A DNA stretch of 47,536 bases from Sphingomonadales bacterium 63-6 (GTDB taxonomy: Bacteria; Pseudomonadota; Alphaproteobacteria; Sphingomonadales; Sphingomonadaceae): the NCBI GenBank assembly GCA_001898545.1, contig MKUB01000171.1:14880-62415 (forward strand), read 5' to 3'. Shown here piece after piece: positions 7,237 through 16,546 of the stretch. The first letter of the stretch is position 1, and each line of letters begins with the position of its first letter. A model generated the notes under the pieces. It ran no database searches, was not told the DNA's origin, and saw only the letters and a list, made by a program, of their open reading frames with translations. A program made the translations under genes and the position numbers.

Positions 7237-9207
7237 TCAGCCCGGCGATCCCTTGCCGAGAAGCTGGCTGATTCCACGGGGTTGGCCCAAGCTAGCCTTG
7301 CCGGGATTCATGGTTTCATAGACCACGGCATTTTCCAGCACGCGCTGGACGTAGTTTTTCGTCTCATAGATCGGGATCTTCTCGATCCAGTCGATCCATT
7401 CCACTGTGCCGGTGCGGGGATCGCCATTGGCCTTGAGCCATTTGTTCACATTGCCCGGTCCGGCATTATAGGCCGCCACGGCCAGCGGATAGCTGCCGCC
7501 ATAATAGCTGAGCATGCGCTTGATGTAGCCTTCGCCCAGGCGGAGGTTGTAATCTGGATTATCGACCAGCGAGGCGGAGAGATATTCCATCCCCAGCTTG
7601 CCCGCCTGTTCACGCGCGGTGCCGGGCATCAGTTGCATCAGGCCGCGCGCACCGGCATGGCTGACCGCGTTCTGCGCGAACTGGCTTTCCTGCCGGGCAA
7701 TGGCGTGGATCATGGTCCAGTCGGTAGCACCCGGAGTGGGCACGGTGGGGAAGGCGAGGGCCGTGAAGTCGGGATAGCCACGCGCGGCGGCCTCGTCGCC
7801 CAGGATCACCGCCAGATCGCGGCGGCCGATGTCGCGGGCCAGTTCGGCAACCAGCAGCAGTTCTTCCTTGTCCTGCGCGCGGCTGGCGATCTCGCGATAG
7901 AAGCGGATGCCCACGGACCATGGCGCATCGCGCGCCACTTCGCGCACGGCGCGGGTCAGCGGGCGGGAGAGAAACTCGGCCCGGCGCTCGGGGCTGGGCG
8001 CCAGCAGCGGGCCCTGCGTCAGGTCCGGCATGGGCAAGCTCAGCCTTTCGCGGGCTAGCATGCCATAGAAACGGTCCGCATATTGCGCGGCCTGCGCGAA
8101 ATAGCGCTGAGCAGAGGCGTTGTCGCCCGCGCGCGTGGCGGCGAGCCCGGCCCAGTAGAAGCCCTTGGAACGGGTATAGGGCGTGCGGGCAGCCGCGCCA
8201 TAGCGATAGAACAGCGGGGCGGCGCTGCCGGGATCGTTCAACTCCCACAGGGCCTTGGTCCCGCCCAGCCACATCAGCGAAGTATAATCGTCACGCAGGC
8301 TGTAGGAGAGTTCGGAAATATCCTCCCGCTGGTCAAAGGCGTCATCGACCGAGGCGGCGATGCGCTGCGCTGCGCGCGCGCTGCCCGCCCGGGCATTGAC
8401 CAGCAGTTCCTCGACCCATGCCGCGCGGTTCAGCGGGCGCGCAGTGAGTGCGGGCCGGGAGGAGAGAAGGTTCACCGCTTCCTGGGTACGGCCCGATTTA
8501 CGCAGCTGGCGGGCCAGATTGTAAACGAAACCGGGGTCTTTCAGGGCTTCCGCCTGTCCGCCGGGCAGGTCGATGGCCTTGGGGTCGAACCCCTGCGCGG
8601 CGGCAAGCCGGGCGCTGAAGACGGGTTGGCGGGCAAAGGTGGTGCGGCCCAACTGGCGCGCGGCCGCGGTCGCATCGCGGTCCCACAGCAGCGCATCCAT
8701 TCGGGCATCCTGATCTGCCGGAGTGAAGCTGGTGCCGAACAGGGCGGCCAGCGTCACTTCCGCGATCTCGCTCATCGACCCGCCGCGCCAGGCGGCGCGC
8801 GCTACATCGGCTGCTTCGGGCCGTCCGGCGGCATTCAGCGCCAGCGCATATTGCGCGCGGGCAGGATTGGTCTGGGGTGGATAGCGGTCGAAGAAAGCGA
8901 TCAGGCGGCTCTGGTCCACCGCATCCGTGGTGAGCCGCGCCTCCGCATAGGAGCGCAGCTTGCTCTCATCCGGGAAGCCCGGATTGGTGAGCATGAAGCT
9001 GGCATAATCGTTGAAGGTGAAGCGCGAACTGGCGGTGAGTTGCTGCCACCGGTCGATAGCCTGGGCCATGGGGCCGGGCTGCATGGCGACCAGTTGGGCG
9101 CGGGCGCGGTCCCACTCGGCGGCATCTTCCGCAGCCACGGGCGCGGAAGCGCCGAGCAACGTGCCACTGAGCAGAACGATGGAGGACATGCGAAGCATGC
9201 TGGACAT
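7237..9207 (-). CDS. slt: Soluble-type lytic murein transglycosylase
   Basis: A 656-residue periplasmic enzyme. A signal peptide (MLRMSSIVLLSGTLLGASAPVAA) is followed by a long alpha-helical repeat region (about 40-490) that forms the doughnut-shaped superhelix of Slt proteins. Then comes a GH23 domain (about 495-640): ARQESQF with catalytic Glu507, SHAGARGLMQLMPGTA, AAYNAGPGNVNKW. Such enzymes cleave the MurNAc-GlcNAc bond to leave 1,6-anhydro ends during peptidoglycan turnover. The start at 9207 is preferred to a GTG/ATG further up because it gives a normal signal peptide and has AAGG nearby. It is divergent from dapA, an ordering common in Sphingomonadales. Confidence 0.9.
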   Translation of the reverse strand: MSSMLRMSSIVLLSGTLLGASAPVAAEDAAEWDRARAQLVAMQPGPMAQAIDRWQQLTASSRFTFNDYASFMLTNPGFPDESKLRSYAEARLTTDAVDQSRLIAFFDRYPPQTNPARAQYALALNAAGRPEAADVARAAWRGGSMSEIAEVTLAALFGTSFTPADQDARMDALLWDRDATAAARQLGRTTFARQPVFSARLAAAQGFDPKAIDLPGGQAEALKDPGFVYNLARQLRKSGRTQEAVNLLSSRPALTARPLNRAAWVEELLVNARAGSARAAQRIAASVDDAFDQREDISELSYSLRDDYTSLMWLGGTKALWELNDPGSAAPLFYRYGAAARTPYTRSKGFYWAGLAATRAGDNASAQRYFAQAAQYADRFYGMLARERLSLPMPDLTQGPLLAPSPERRAEFLSRPLTRAVREVARDAPWSVGIRFYREIASRAQDKEELLLVAELARDIGRRDLAVILGDEAAARGYPDFTALAFPTVPTPGATDWTMIHAIARQESQFAQNAVSHAGARGLMQLMPGTAREQAGKLGMEYLSASLVDNPDYNLRLGEGYIKRMLSYYGGSYPLAVAAYNAGPGNVNKWLKANGDPRTGTVEWIDWIEKIPIYETKNYVQRVLENAVVYETMNPGKASLGQPRGISQLLGKGSPG

Positions 9208-9309
9208 CGTGGGCCTTGCATCCTTATCAGGCGCTGAACGTGAATCCTCTGGCATTGTCGCCAGACGGTACCCGATTGAGAGAATTGGGCAAGACGAGAG
9301 GCGAAGTCG

Positions 9310-10194
9310 ATGTTTTCCGGTTCAATTCCGGCCCTGGTGACCCCTTTCCGCGACGGGTCGTTCGATGAGGACGCTTTCCGCCGTCTGGTGGACTGGCAGA
9401 TCGAGAATGGGTCTTCGGCGCTGGTGCCGTGCGGGACGACGGGCGAGGCCTCCACTCTTTCCAATGCCGAGCATCATCGCGTGATCGAAGTCTGCGTGGA
9501 GCAGGCGGCGGGCCGCGTGCCGGTGATCGCGGGCTGCGGCAGCAACGATACCAAGAACGCGCTGCTGCACATGAACTTCTCCAAGAAGTGCGGCGTCAAG
9601 GCGGGGCTCTGCGTTGCGCCCTATTACAACCGGCCGAGCCAGGCCGGTCTGATCGCGCATTATAGCTATCTGGCCGAACATTCGGACCTGCCGATCATTC
9701 TCTACAACGTGCCGGGCCGCACGGTGACCGATCTCAAGCCGGAAACCGTCTGCGAATTGGTGAACCGCTATCCCGACCGGATGGTGGGCATCAAGGATGC
9801 CAGCGGCGACCTTTCGCGCGTGACCGATCACCGCATGGGCATCAAGGGCAACACCTTTGTCCAGCTGTGCGGCGATGACGAATTGTGGCTGTCCCACAGC
9901 GCGGCGGGCGGCGTGGGCTGCATTTCCGTGACGGCCAATGTCGCGCCGCGCCTCTGCGCCGATTTCCAGGCCGCGATTGCCGCCAACGATCTGGAAAAGG
10001 CGCGCGAGCTGAACGACAAGCTCTATCCGCTGCATTACGCCATGTTCTCCGATGCCTCCCCGGCACCGGCGAAGTACGCGCTCAGCCGGGTGCACGATTT
10101 CCTGAATGACAGTGTACGCCTGCCGCTTGTCCCCGCCAGCGTGGAAGCACGCAAGGCAGTGGACGCCGCGTTGGAGCATGCCGGCCTCATTTGA
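9310..10194 (+). CDS. dapA: 4-hydroxy-tetrahydrodipicolinate synthase
   Basis: A 294-residue TIM-barrel aldolase that condenses pyruvate with aspartate semialdehyde, the first step committed to diaminopimelate and lysine. The pyruvate-binding GTTGE is at 42-46, Tyr132 in the LYNVPGRT motif, and the Schiff-base Lys162 in GIKDASGD. The length is normal for the family. The ATG at 9310 gives the usual N-terminus (MFSGSIPALVTPF). It is transcribed divergently from slt, about 100 bp apart, and is followed by a hairpin. Confidence 0.97.
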   Translation: MFSGSIPALVTPFRDGSFDEDAFRRLVDWQIENGSSALVPCGTTGEASTLSNAEHHRVIEVCVEQAAGRVPVIAGCGSNDTKNALLHMNFSKKCGVKAGLCVAPYYNRPSQAGLIAHYSYLAEHSDLPIILYNVPGRTVTDLKPETVCELVNRYPDRMVGIKDASGDLSRVTDHRMGIKGNTFVQLCGDDELWLSHSAAGGVGCISVTANVAPRLCADFQAAIAANDLEKARELNDKLYPLHYAMFSDASPAPAKYALSRVHDFLNDSVRLPLVPASVEARKAVDAALEHAGLI

Positions 10195-10195
10195 T

Positions 10196-10213
10196 CCGAT
10201 CCCTCCGGATCGG
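10196..10213 (+). terminator. Hairpin directly after dapA
   Basis: CCGATCC at 10196-10202 and GGATCGG at 10207-10213 form a perfect 7-bp stem with a 4-nt loop, 1 bp after the stop. No T-run follows, so it may be a weak or Rho-assisted terminator. Confidence 0.5.
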
Positions 10214-10319
10214 TGCTATCTGCCTGAAAAGCTGGCGTTGCACTTTGTGCGCTGCACAAAAAATTAACCCTTTTCAGGCAGAGAATTCCCCCGCACGCAG
10301 GGTTGCGAAAGGGCGGAAA

Positions 10320-12422
10320 ATGCAAGGCGTGAAGCAGGAGGTTGCAGGCCGGGAGGCACTCGACGCGGATGAGCGCGAGGCTTTGCGCGCCGCAGAAGAA
10401 GCCGCCGCTCTTGCCGAAAAGCGCCTGCGCGAAGCAATCGACGTTCTGCCTGAAGGCATCGTGTTCCTCGATGCGGAGGGGCGTTATATCCTGTGGAATC
10501 AGGAATATGCCAAGATCTACACCCGCTCGGCCGATTTACTGAAAAAGGGCGCGCGGCTGGCCGATACATTGCGTGTCGGCGTGGCGCGCGGCGATTATCC
10601 CGAGGCGCTGGGCCGAGAGGATGAATGGATCGCCCAGCGCCTGGACCTGATTGAAAATCCGGGGGAGGGCACCCGGCACGAACAGACCCTTTCCAACGGC
10701 AAGACCATCCTGATCGAGGAACGGCGCACTGCCGATGGCGGCACGATCGGCCTGCGCGTGGACGTGACCGACATGAAGCGCCGCGAACAGGGCTTCCGCC
10801 TGCTGTTCGACGATAATCCGGTGCCCCTGTTGGTCTATGACCCGGCAAGCGAGACCATTCGCCGCGCCAATGAAGCTGCGGCGGCCCATTTCGGCTATAG
10901 CCGCGAGGAATTTGCCGGGCTCCCCGCCTCGCGCCTGTTCGCGCGGGAAGAATGGAGCGCCGCACGTGAATTGCTGGTCAGCGATCATTCGCAGAAGGAC
11001 CGCTTCTGGCAGCAATGCGGGGCGGACGGCACGCGCCTGGAATCCGTTCTCTTCACTCGCCGGACGAATCTGGAAGACGGGATCGTCACCATCCTGTCCG
11101 TATTCGACGTCACTGAACGCCGCCGCGCGGAAGCTCGCCTGGCCTATATGGCCCGGCATGACGAGCTGACCGGGCTGGCCAATCGCGTCCAGTGCCGCGA
11201 ACAGCTCAACTGGCATCTCGGCCATCTGGCGGAGGGTGACAAATTCACTCTGGCCATGGTCGATCTGGACCACTTCAAGGATGTGAACGACACTTACGGT
11301 CATCAGCCGGGCGATGCCCTGCTGGCCGAAGCCGCCTTCCGCATGTCGCAGGTCGTGCCGGAAGGGGCCTTGCTCTGCCGGCTGGGCGGGGATGAATTCG
11401 CCATCCTGTTCCCCGGCTTCGCCGATGATGTAGTGGCTGAAACCTGCCGCACGATCATTGCGGAAATTTCCAGGCCCTTCTTCGTGGGGGAGCATGTTCT
11501 GCGCATCGGGGCGACCATCGGCGTGGCCTATGCCCCGCGCGATAGCCACGATTCCGAAACCCTGCTGCGCTATGCCGATCTGGCGCTCTATTCCGCCAAG
11601 TCAGGCTCGCGCGGGACAGTGCGCGAATTCGAACTGGCGATGGACCACGCCGCGCAGGAACGCACCCGGCTGGAGAACGATTTCCGCAACGCCGTGCTGC
11701 GGGGCGAGCTGGAAGTCCATTACCAGCCGCTGATCGACCTCCATACGGAGGAGATCGACGGATATGAGGCGCTGCTGCGCTGGAACCATCCGGAGCGGGG
11801 CGCCGTCTCGCCAGAAGTGTTCATTCCCCTGGCCGAGGAAATGGGGCTGATCGACGTTGTCGGCCAGCAGGTGCTGCGCATCGCCTGCGTGGAAGCGGCG
11901 AGCTGGCCGGAAAAGCACAAGCTGGCGGTGAATGTCTCGCCGCTGCAGTTCCGCAACGGCCATCTGCACGATTCCCTGCTCCAGGCCCTCGCCTGGTCGG
12001 GGCTGGAACCCTCGCGGCTGGAGCTGGAAATCACCGAGGCCGTGCTGATCGAGCAGGGGGAGCAGACATCCTCCCTCATCAAGCGCATCCGCGACATGGG
12101 CATCGGCATTTCGATGGACGATTTCGGCACGGGTTACAGCTCGCTCAGCTATCTGCTCCAATATCCCTTCACCAAGATCAAGATCGACAAGAGCTTCGTG
12201 CTGCAACTGGCCAAGGAACCGGAATCGCGCGCGGTGGTGCGGGCGATCATCGGCCTCGGTCGCTCGCTCGGCCTGACAGTGACGGCCGAAGGCGTGGAGC
12301 AGGAGGATGTGCTGGCCTGCCTGCGTGAGGAAGGCTGCGGGCAGGCACAAGGCTATCTGTTCGGCGAGGCAAAACCCGGCGTGGAACTGGGCATGGCCCT
12401 CCCGCCGGAGCAGGCCGCCTAG
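10320..12422 (+). CDS. PAS-GGDEF-EAL cyclic-di-GMP turnover protein
   Basis: A 700-residue cytoplasmic signalling protein. A short N-terminal coiled coil (about 10-35) leads into two PAS domains (about 35-140 and 155-265). The GGDEF domain has an intact RLGGDEF near residue 355 and upstream ARHDELTGLANR. The EAL domain has EALLRW near 483, EITEAVL, and DDFGTGYSSLSYL. Both active-site signatures are intact, so synthesis and breakdown of c-di-GMP are both possible; which one dominates cannot be read. No membrane segment is present, so the input is a cytoplasmic signal through the PAS domains. The ATG at 10320 has GGGCGGAAA upstream. It is the last gene before the accessory block. Confidence 0.9.
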   Translation: MQGVKQEVAGREALDADEREALRAAEEAAALAEKRLREAIDVLPEGIVFLDAEGRYILWNQEYAKIYTRSADLLKKGARLADTLRVGVARGDYPEALGREDEWIAQRLDLIENPGEGTRHEQTLSNGKTILIEERRTADGGTIGLRVDVTDMKRREQGFRLLFDDNPVPLLVYDPASETIRRANEAAAAHFGYSREEFAGLPASRLFAREEWSAARELLVSDHSQKDRFWQQCGADGTRLESVLFTRRTNLEDGIVTILSVFDVTERRRAEARLAYMARHDELTGLANRVQCREQLNWHLGHLAEGDKFTLAMVDLDHFKDVNDTYGHQPGDALLAEAAFRMSQVVPEGALLCRLGGDEFAILFPGFADDVVAETCRTIIAEISRPFFVGEHVLRIGATIGVAYAPRDSHDSETLLRYADLALYSAKSGSRGTVREFELAMDHAAQERTRLENDFRNAVLRGELEVHYQPLIDLHTEEIDGYEALLRWNHPERGAVSPEVFIPLAEEMGLIDVVGQQVLRIACVEAASWPEKHKLAVNVSPLQFRNGHLHDSLLQALAWSGLEPSRLELEITEAVLIEQGEQTSSLIKRIRDMGIGISMDDFGTGYSSLSYLLQYPFTKIKIDKSFVLQLAKEPESRAVVRAIIGLGRSLGLTVTAEGVEQEDVLACLREEGCGQAQGYLFGEAKPGVELGMALPPEQAA

Positions 12423-12439
12423 CTCACTGCGGACAATCC

Positions 12440-12462
12440 GGCCGCTTGGAAAGCCAGCGGCC
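12440..12462 (+). terminator. Hairpin after the GGDEF-EAL gene
   Basis: GGCCGCT at 12440-12446 pairs with AGCGGCC at 12456-12462, 17 bp after the stop. There is no T-run. It marks the end of the left core block. Confidence 0.45.
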
Positions 12463-12779
12463 CTAGTTCGCGCAAGCGCGCTCTCGATGGATATTTTTGA
12501 TCGTATTGTGTTTGCCTGGTGATGAAATCGCGGAGCGAATAAGCTCGTACGCTAGGCGCTTGAACTTCTTGATCGGCTGCTCGTGAGGAGAATCCGTCAC
12601 TGGACCGATGCTTCACGCCAAGCGGGACATTCCAGCGTGGTTAACCGAGATAGATGATTAACTGCCTGATATTCTCTCGCTGCCTACCGATTTTGCCTAT
12701 CCGTTTGCTGTCGTACATCCAGGTTGGAGAGGCGGTCACGCATCTTGCGTTAACGGAGAACTGGTTGAATGGGACGCTC
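12463..12779. other. Low-content stretch at the start of the accessory block
   Basis: No supported gene. Base composition drops compared with the left flank. On the minus strand a short frame (about 12478-12600) reads PIKKFKRLAYELIRSAIS, protein-like but without a proper start or a match that I know. It may be the remains of a gene lost at an integration border. Confidence 0.35.
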
Positions 12780-13040
12780 ATGAAGAAAAGGCGCCGATAT
12801 CTCACTGCGACCATGCCTGACGGCTATGTGAAGACCATCGGACCGACGACCGACAACTTCACTCACTACTGGCGAATTGTGGCAGAGCTCGAAAACGGCA
12901 AGACAGAGGTGTTTTGGGGGCATAGCCGTTCGCTCGCAGAGGCTCGCCGCAAACGTATGCCAGCCGAAGAGGCCGCTCGGACGCGTGGATGGAAGAGCTT
13001 CACCTTCGAAATCGCGGAGCTTGTCGAAACACTCGACTGA
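12780..13040 (+). CDS. Small basic protein of unknown function
   Basis: An 86-residue protein starting MKKRRRYLTATMPDGY. It is rich in Arg/Lys and aromatic residues and has no signal or membrane helix. The predicted pattern is a few beta strands (YVKTIGPTT, YWRIVAELENGKTEVFW) followed by a helix (AEARRKRMPAEEAARTRGW). The ATG at 12780 is preferred over a frame that opens at 12654, whose extra residues look random. I recognise no family. It stands alone on the plus strand and is convergent with the next gene. Confidence 0.45.
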   Translation: MKKRRRYLTATMPDGYVKTIGPTTDNFTHYWRIVAELENGKTEVFWGHSRSLAEARRKRMPAEEAARTRGWKSFTFEIAELVETLD

Positions 13041-13118
13041 AGCTCTCCGCCGGAAAAGCGGCCGTTCGCCTCATCTTCTACCTATTATCAAACCCGGCCT
13101 TCGCACATCTCGGTTGCC

Positions 13119-13622
13119 TTAATCCTGTGCTTTGGAAGCGTTTTCCGAAATACGCCTACGTAGCTTCCGTGCCCCATCGGCAATCGCAACCGCTCCACCG
13201 ACGCCCAGGATGGCCCCGGCAAACAGACTCATCCAAACTGCACTACCTAGCCGGAACCAATCGTTCCTATCTGCATAGGGCAGTCCATCCACCACCCTGA
13301 CCGTGATCCTATCACCTGCCCGATAGTTCCGGATGGCGGCTTCGGCGCTTTCAAGTCGGTAATTGTAAAAGCTTCCCTGCAACCCCCTTAATTTCGTTGG
13401 CTCCGACGGCCAGGCCAACCGGATAAGCGGCGTATGTCGGAGGCTGCCATTCTGCCGACCCGAAATGACCTTCGCCTCGACAACACTTGCGACTGCGCGC
13501 GGTCCGAAAAGACTCGCTGGTGGCGGATCTCCAGTCGTCCAAGCAAAATATGCCGCTTGAAGGCAGAACAATCCGATACAAAGTATCCCCAATCGCCCGG
13601 CCAGACTTGCCAGCCACCTCAT
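13119..13622 (-). CDS. DUF3592-like membrane protein
   Basis: A 167-residue protein with a membrane helix at each end (about 6-26 and 127-148) and a beta-rich extracytoplasmic domain between them. The pattern SVVEAKVIS, then HTPLIRLAW, then a Gly, AAIRNYRAGDRITVRVV and GLPYADRNDWF resembles DUF3592 proteins (strand - strand - YxxGdxV.V.Y - helix). The family has no known function. The start at 13622 overlaps the stop of the upstream membrane-protein gene (ATGA), so the two are made together and may form a complex. Confidence 0.6.
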   Translation of the reverse strand: MRWLASLAGRLGILCIGLFCLQAAYFAWTTGDPPPASLFGPRAVASVVEAKVISGRQNGSLRHTPLIRLAWPSEPTKLRGLQGSFYNYRLESAEAAIRNYRAGDRITVRVVDGLPYADRNDWFRLGSAVWMSLFAGAILGVGGAVAIADGARKLRRRISENASKAQD

Positions 13623-13951
13623 GTAAGCTTGCCCGCCGCGTAGACCCACACACAGAATAGAAGAGCGACGCCGACACCGAACCAGATCATCCAGAGCCAG
13701 TAGCGAACGGGCTGCGTAACGCGGACGATGGCGTGGCGGCCAACAGGCAGCCTGCCAGCACGCACCCCATCTATCAGATATATACCCAGATATAGACCGA
13801 GCGGCGCGGTGAGGACGACTGCCAGCCAGTATTGGGCGTCAGCCACCCCCTCAGTGAAATATCGAAGCCCCAGATATAAGAGGATGCCAAGCGACAAGGC
13901 GAGGAGCGCATTACCGGCCAGACGGCACAGGGCGGAAGACCATGTCTCCAT
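13619..13951 (-). CDS. Three-helix membrane protein of unknown function
   Basis: A 110-residue protein with hydrophobic helices at about 12-32, 40-60 and 84-104, and a short polar loop (GVRAGRLPVGRHAIVRVTQP) before the last. It has an acceptable ribosome-binding site (GGAG, 8 bp before the ATG). It overlaps the next gene by 4 bp in an ATGA. I recognise no family; the pair looks like a small membrane unit whose partner is the DUF3592-like protein. Confidence 0.6.
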   Translation of the reverse strand: METWSSALCRLAGNALLALSLGILLYLGLRYFTEGVADAQYWLAVVLTAPLGLYLGIYLIDGVRAGRLPVGRHAIVRVTQPVRYWLWMIWFGVGVALLFCVWVYAAGKLT

Positions 13952-14080
13952 AGAGATGCTCCCGTCTCGTTAGCGATCGTGTGCAGGCGAACCGAAAGGG
14001 ACGATGAATCTGACCGATCCCTGCCCATGCGAGGCCATTCTGCTCCGTTCGATCATACCGATTCCACGCATCCCATAAAT

Positions 14081-15262
14081 TCATGGTGTCCGAAGGAACG
14101 CGCGGAGGCGATCGGCCAGGATGCGCTGCCCATCCGTCCCTGTTCCGTCCGCTGTCGCGCCGGGCCCTGCTGCAACATAAAAATAGACCGGTTCCGGCGA
14201 AGCGCCAGGGACGAGGCCAGCTATCTGTTCTGCCGTAAAGGCGAAACAGCGGACATAGGGACAGCCTTCCATTGTTCGGGTGCCGGTGACGGAACGCAGA
14301 GCGGTTCCCTGCGATTGCGCTTTCACGATAATCTCAGCAGGAGCGCCCGCGATTGACTCTCCGACGAGACCCGCGATCACCGCGCCGTCGGCGCGGCGTC
14401 CAACCACAATATAGCCTGTGACGGGCTTGCCCCAAGCATTGCTGTTGACCGTCACCGCCTTGGGGCGGACGATCAGGGACAGTTCGGGGTTTCCATCCTT
14501 GGAGACCCGGACACTGTGATAGCCGAAGGTCGAACCCTCGCGAACGGTTACGCCCCGGGCAGTCCAGCCCGCTCTGCCTACCGAGACTTCATGATAAAGG
14601 ACTGCGAACGCGCTCGACTGATCTTCGAGGAACCGCGCCAATCCTAGATTGGGATCGGAGGGGTAGCGCGCCATGCGTTGTTGCACCGTTTCAGGCAGCA
14701 TCGCTTCGAACTGCGGCACATTAGCGCCGAACATTTCGGTGACGGCACCTTGGAACGCCCGCACGAGTCCACCTTCCTCGGCCGTCAATGGCGGCAGTGG
14801 TGAGGCCGTATTCGGCTGGCCTCGATTGCCGATGATCAGCGCCATCAGCCCGCCGAGCTGTTTATAGGCCTCCAGCCTGCCGACATCGGCATAGTTTATA
14901 CCATTCGAGCACCCGAGTTCTGCCGCCTTTTGACGATAGGCTTCGGCATGTCGATTTAATTCCTGTTCACCCGCGAGCGCGGCGTTCAGCGCATCGGCAC
15001 CACGATCCAGCGCCGTCCTGCGCGCCGCCGTGTAGGCCGTCTGCGCCGCCGATGTTTCGAGAGCGATCCCCCAGGCTTCGCTGAGATAGAGATACTCGAA
15101 ACCTCGAACGTCCTTACAAGTTGAGCCAAGTTCCAGCGCCACGCTAAGTATTTCGAAGGGGTCGCCTTCGACTGTCGGCGGCTCTGCCGCAACGGATGGC
15201 GAAGCAACGGCTGCCGCAAACGCCATCGCCGTTAACATGCGCATATTCTTTCGTGTCTTCAT
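14081..15262 (-). CDS. Exported protein of unknown function (regulon member)
   Basis: A 393-residue exported protein. The signal peptide MKTRKNMRMLTAMAFAAAVASPSVAA is read from the ATG at 15262; a second ATG 18 bp upstream is possible. A mostly helical N-terminal half (about 30-140) has two Cys (TCKD, GCSN) and is followed by a Pro/Gly-rich hinge (about 150-165). The C-terminal half (about 165-390) is beta-rich, with a pair of closely spaced Cys in MEGCPYVRCF. I recognise no family. It is divergent from the exported-protein gene at 15487; the two share the inverted repeat at 15407-15422, so they are probably controlled together. Confidence 0.7.
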   Translation of the reverse strand: MKTRKNMRMLTAMAFAAAVASPSVAAEPPTVEGDPFEILSVALELGSTCKDVRGFEYLYLSEAWGIALETSAAQTAYTAARRTALDRGADALNAALAGEQELNRHAEAYRQKAAELGCSNGINYADVGRLEAYKQLGGLMALIIGNRGQPNTASPLPPLTAEEGGLVRAFQGAVTEMFGANVPQFEAMLPETVQQRMARYPSDPNLGLARFLEDQSSAFAVLYHEVSVGRAGWTARGVTVREGSTFGYHSVRVSKDGNPELSLIVRPKAVTVNSNAWGKPVTGYIVVGRRADGAVIAGLVGESIAGAPAEIIVKAQSQGTALRSVTGTRTMEGCPYVRCFAFTAEQIAGLVPGASPEPVYFYVAAGPGATADGTGTDGQRILADRLRAFLRTP

Positions 15263-15406
15263 CGCCGGTGCCCCCCCCATTGTATAAGTAAGCCGGCTTT
15301 AAGCATCGATGCGCTCGCTGCCTCGCTGCCATGCTGTTCTCGATATTGATTGGCGCGAAACGCCTTTACTTGGCGTGAGCCTATCATCGGGTGCCGTGAG
15401 ACGCTT

Positions 15407-15422
15407 CCCCCTGAACGGGGGA
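15407..15422. promoter_or_regulatory. Inverted-repeat operator candidate, site 1
   Basis: CCCC-TGAACG-GGGG with extra C/G and T/A pairs outside. It lies in the divergent region between two exported-protein genes, with its right edge 65 bp before the ATG at 15487. It is one of five copies of CCCC-N6-GGGG with N6 close to TGAATC, all within 6 kb. Confidence 0.6.
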
Positions 15423-15486
15423 GAGCCACAGACTGAGGGATGCCCTAAGCGACTGGCCTTCAATCCCAATGCCGAGAGGTTTGCCC

Positions 15487-16509
15487 ATGTATCGAACACT
15501 TGCTCTTGCTATTGTGGTCGCCGGGAGTCTTGCTTCGACTGCGGCGGGGCAGACCGGGGAGGCGGGCCTCCCACAGGATGCGGAGCAGGTGTCGGCTTTG
15601 ACCGCGCCGATCGTGTTGCCGTCCACGCCGCCAGCGCGGTTCACCCGCAACGTCTTTGCCGGCGATAAGGTGCGTCAGCGCGTTTTCATTCCTTCTTATC
15701 GGGTGTCCTTCCTTATCGCCGCGAGCGACACCGCAAGGACCACCGATACACGCGCCAATGTGACGACCGTGCTGACCGGCGCGGAGCCTGCCTTGATCCA
15801 AAGCATCACGGATCGCGCCTATGGCGATCTCGTCGAACGGCTGACTGCGGCGGGTTTTTCGGTCGTGACGCAGCAGGAATGGGGGGCGACCTCTGGCGCG
15901 GCCTCCTTGAAAACCAAGCCGGGAGACATCGCTATTCAGAAGATGTCATCCAAAGGGGCCGACCAAGCCTATGCCCTCGTGCATCCCACCGGGCTTGGCG
16001 CCTGGCCGGAAACCGCCATGCCCGTCAACCTTGGCGCGATCCGAACGATGACGCGCGAACTCGACGCAACGATGATCGCCCCACGCTTCACGGTGAACTA
16101 CGCCTATGTTCAAGCTCGGGGCGGTGGATCGATGGGGATTCTGTCGCGCGGCGCGCAGGCTTCGTTCAAGCCGATGATCCACGGTGGTCCGGTGATCGGC
16201 GGTTTCTCGATGGAGCCATGGCGCGTGCGCGTAGGCCAGCATGGCGGCTTCATGGAGTATAAGGTCGATGGGTCGCTGGAAGCGCCCGGCGATTTTGGGC
16301 TTGTCTCGGGTGGCCGTGGCGGAGCGCAGGCCACAAGCTCCGGCGGCGCTAGCGTCGACACCTGGGAAGGCCGGATAGGCTACAACAGCCAGCTTACAGC
16401 CATCGGACGCTTCGAAGTCGACCCGGAGGCCTATGCGCGCCTCGCGCTTCAGGCGTTGGCGCTCCAAAATCAGGTCGCGGTCGATGAACTTCTAAAGGCT
16501 CGGCGGTGA
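15487..16509 (+). CDS. Exported protein of unknown function (regulon member)
   Basis: A 340-residue protein. The ATG at 15487 has GAGAGG 9 bp upstream and opens a good signal peptide, MYRTLALAIVVAGSLASTAAG. The mature part has an alpha/beta look: RVSFLIAASDTART, a helix ALIQSITDRAYGDLVERLTAAGF, and strands such as RFTVNYAYVQARGGGSM. It is Gly-rich in the middle and closes with a helix, YARLALQALALQNQVAVDELL. No Cys pairs and no membrane helix. I know no family for it. The repeat at 15407-15422 lies in its promoter region. It is probably periplasmic or loosely outer-membrane-bound. Confidence 0.7.
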   Translation: MYRTLALAIVVAGSLASTAAGQTGEAGLPQDAEQVSALTAPIVLPSTPPARFTRNVFAGDKVRQRVFIPSYRVSFLIAASDTARTTDTRANVTTVLTGAEPALIQSITDRAYGDLVERLTAAGFSVVTQQEWGATSGAASLKTKPGDIAIQKMSSKGADQAYALVHPTGLGAWPETAMPVNLGAIRTMTRELDATMIAPRFTVNYAYVQARGGGSMGILSRGAQASFKPMIHGGPVIGGFSMEPWRVRVGQHGGFMEYKVDGSLEAPGDFGLVSGGRGGAQATSSGGASVDTWEGRIGYNSQLTAIGRFEVDPEAYARLALQALALQNQVAVDELLKARR

Positions 16510-16546
16510 AACCCTCTCGCTGGAAGAAAGCCGCGCCCCGCTTGCA

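Noticed and set aside
7207..9237. Two long plus-strand frames antisense to slt
   Set aside because: The minus-strand transglycosylase is certain, and both frames lack any motif or ribosome-binding site.
12478..12600. Minus-strand short frame reading PIKKFKRLAYELIRSAIS, protein-like
   Set aside because: No start codon with a ribosome-binding site and no family match; kept only as a possible gene relic in the border region.
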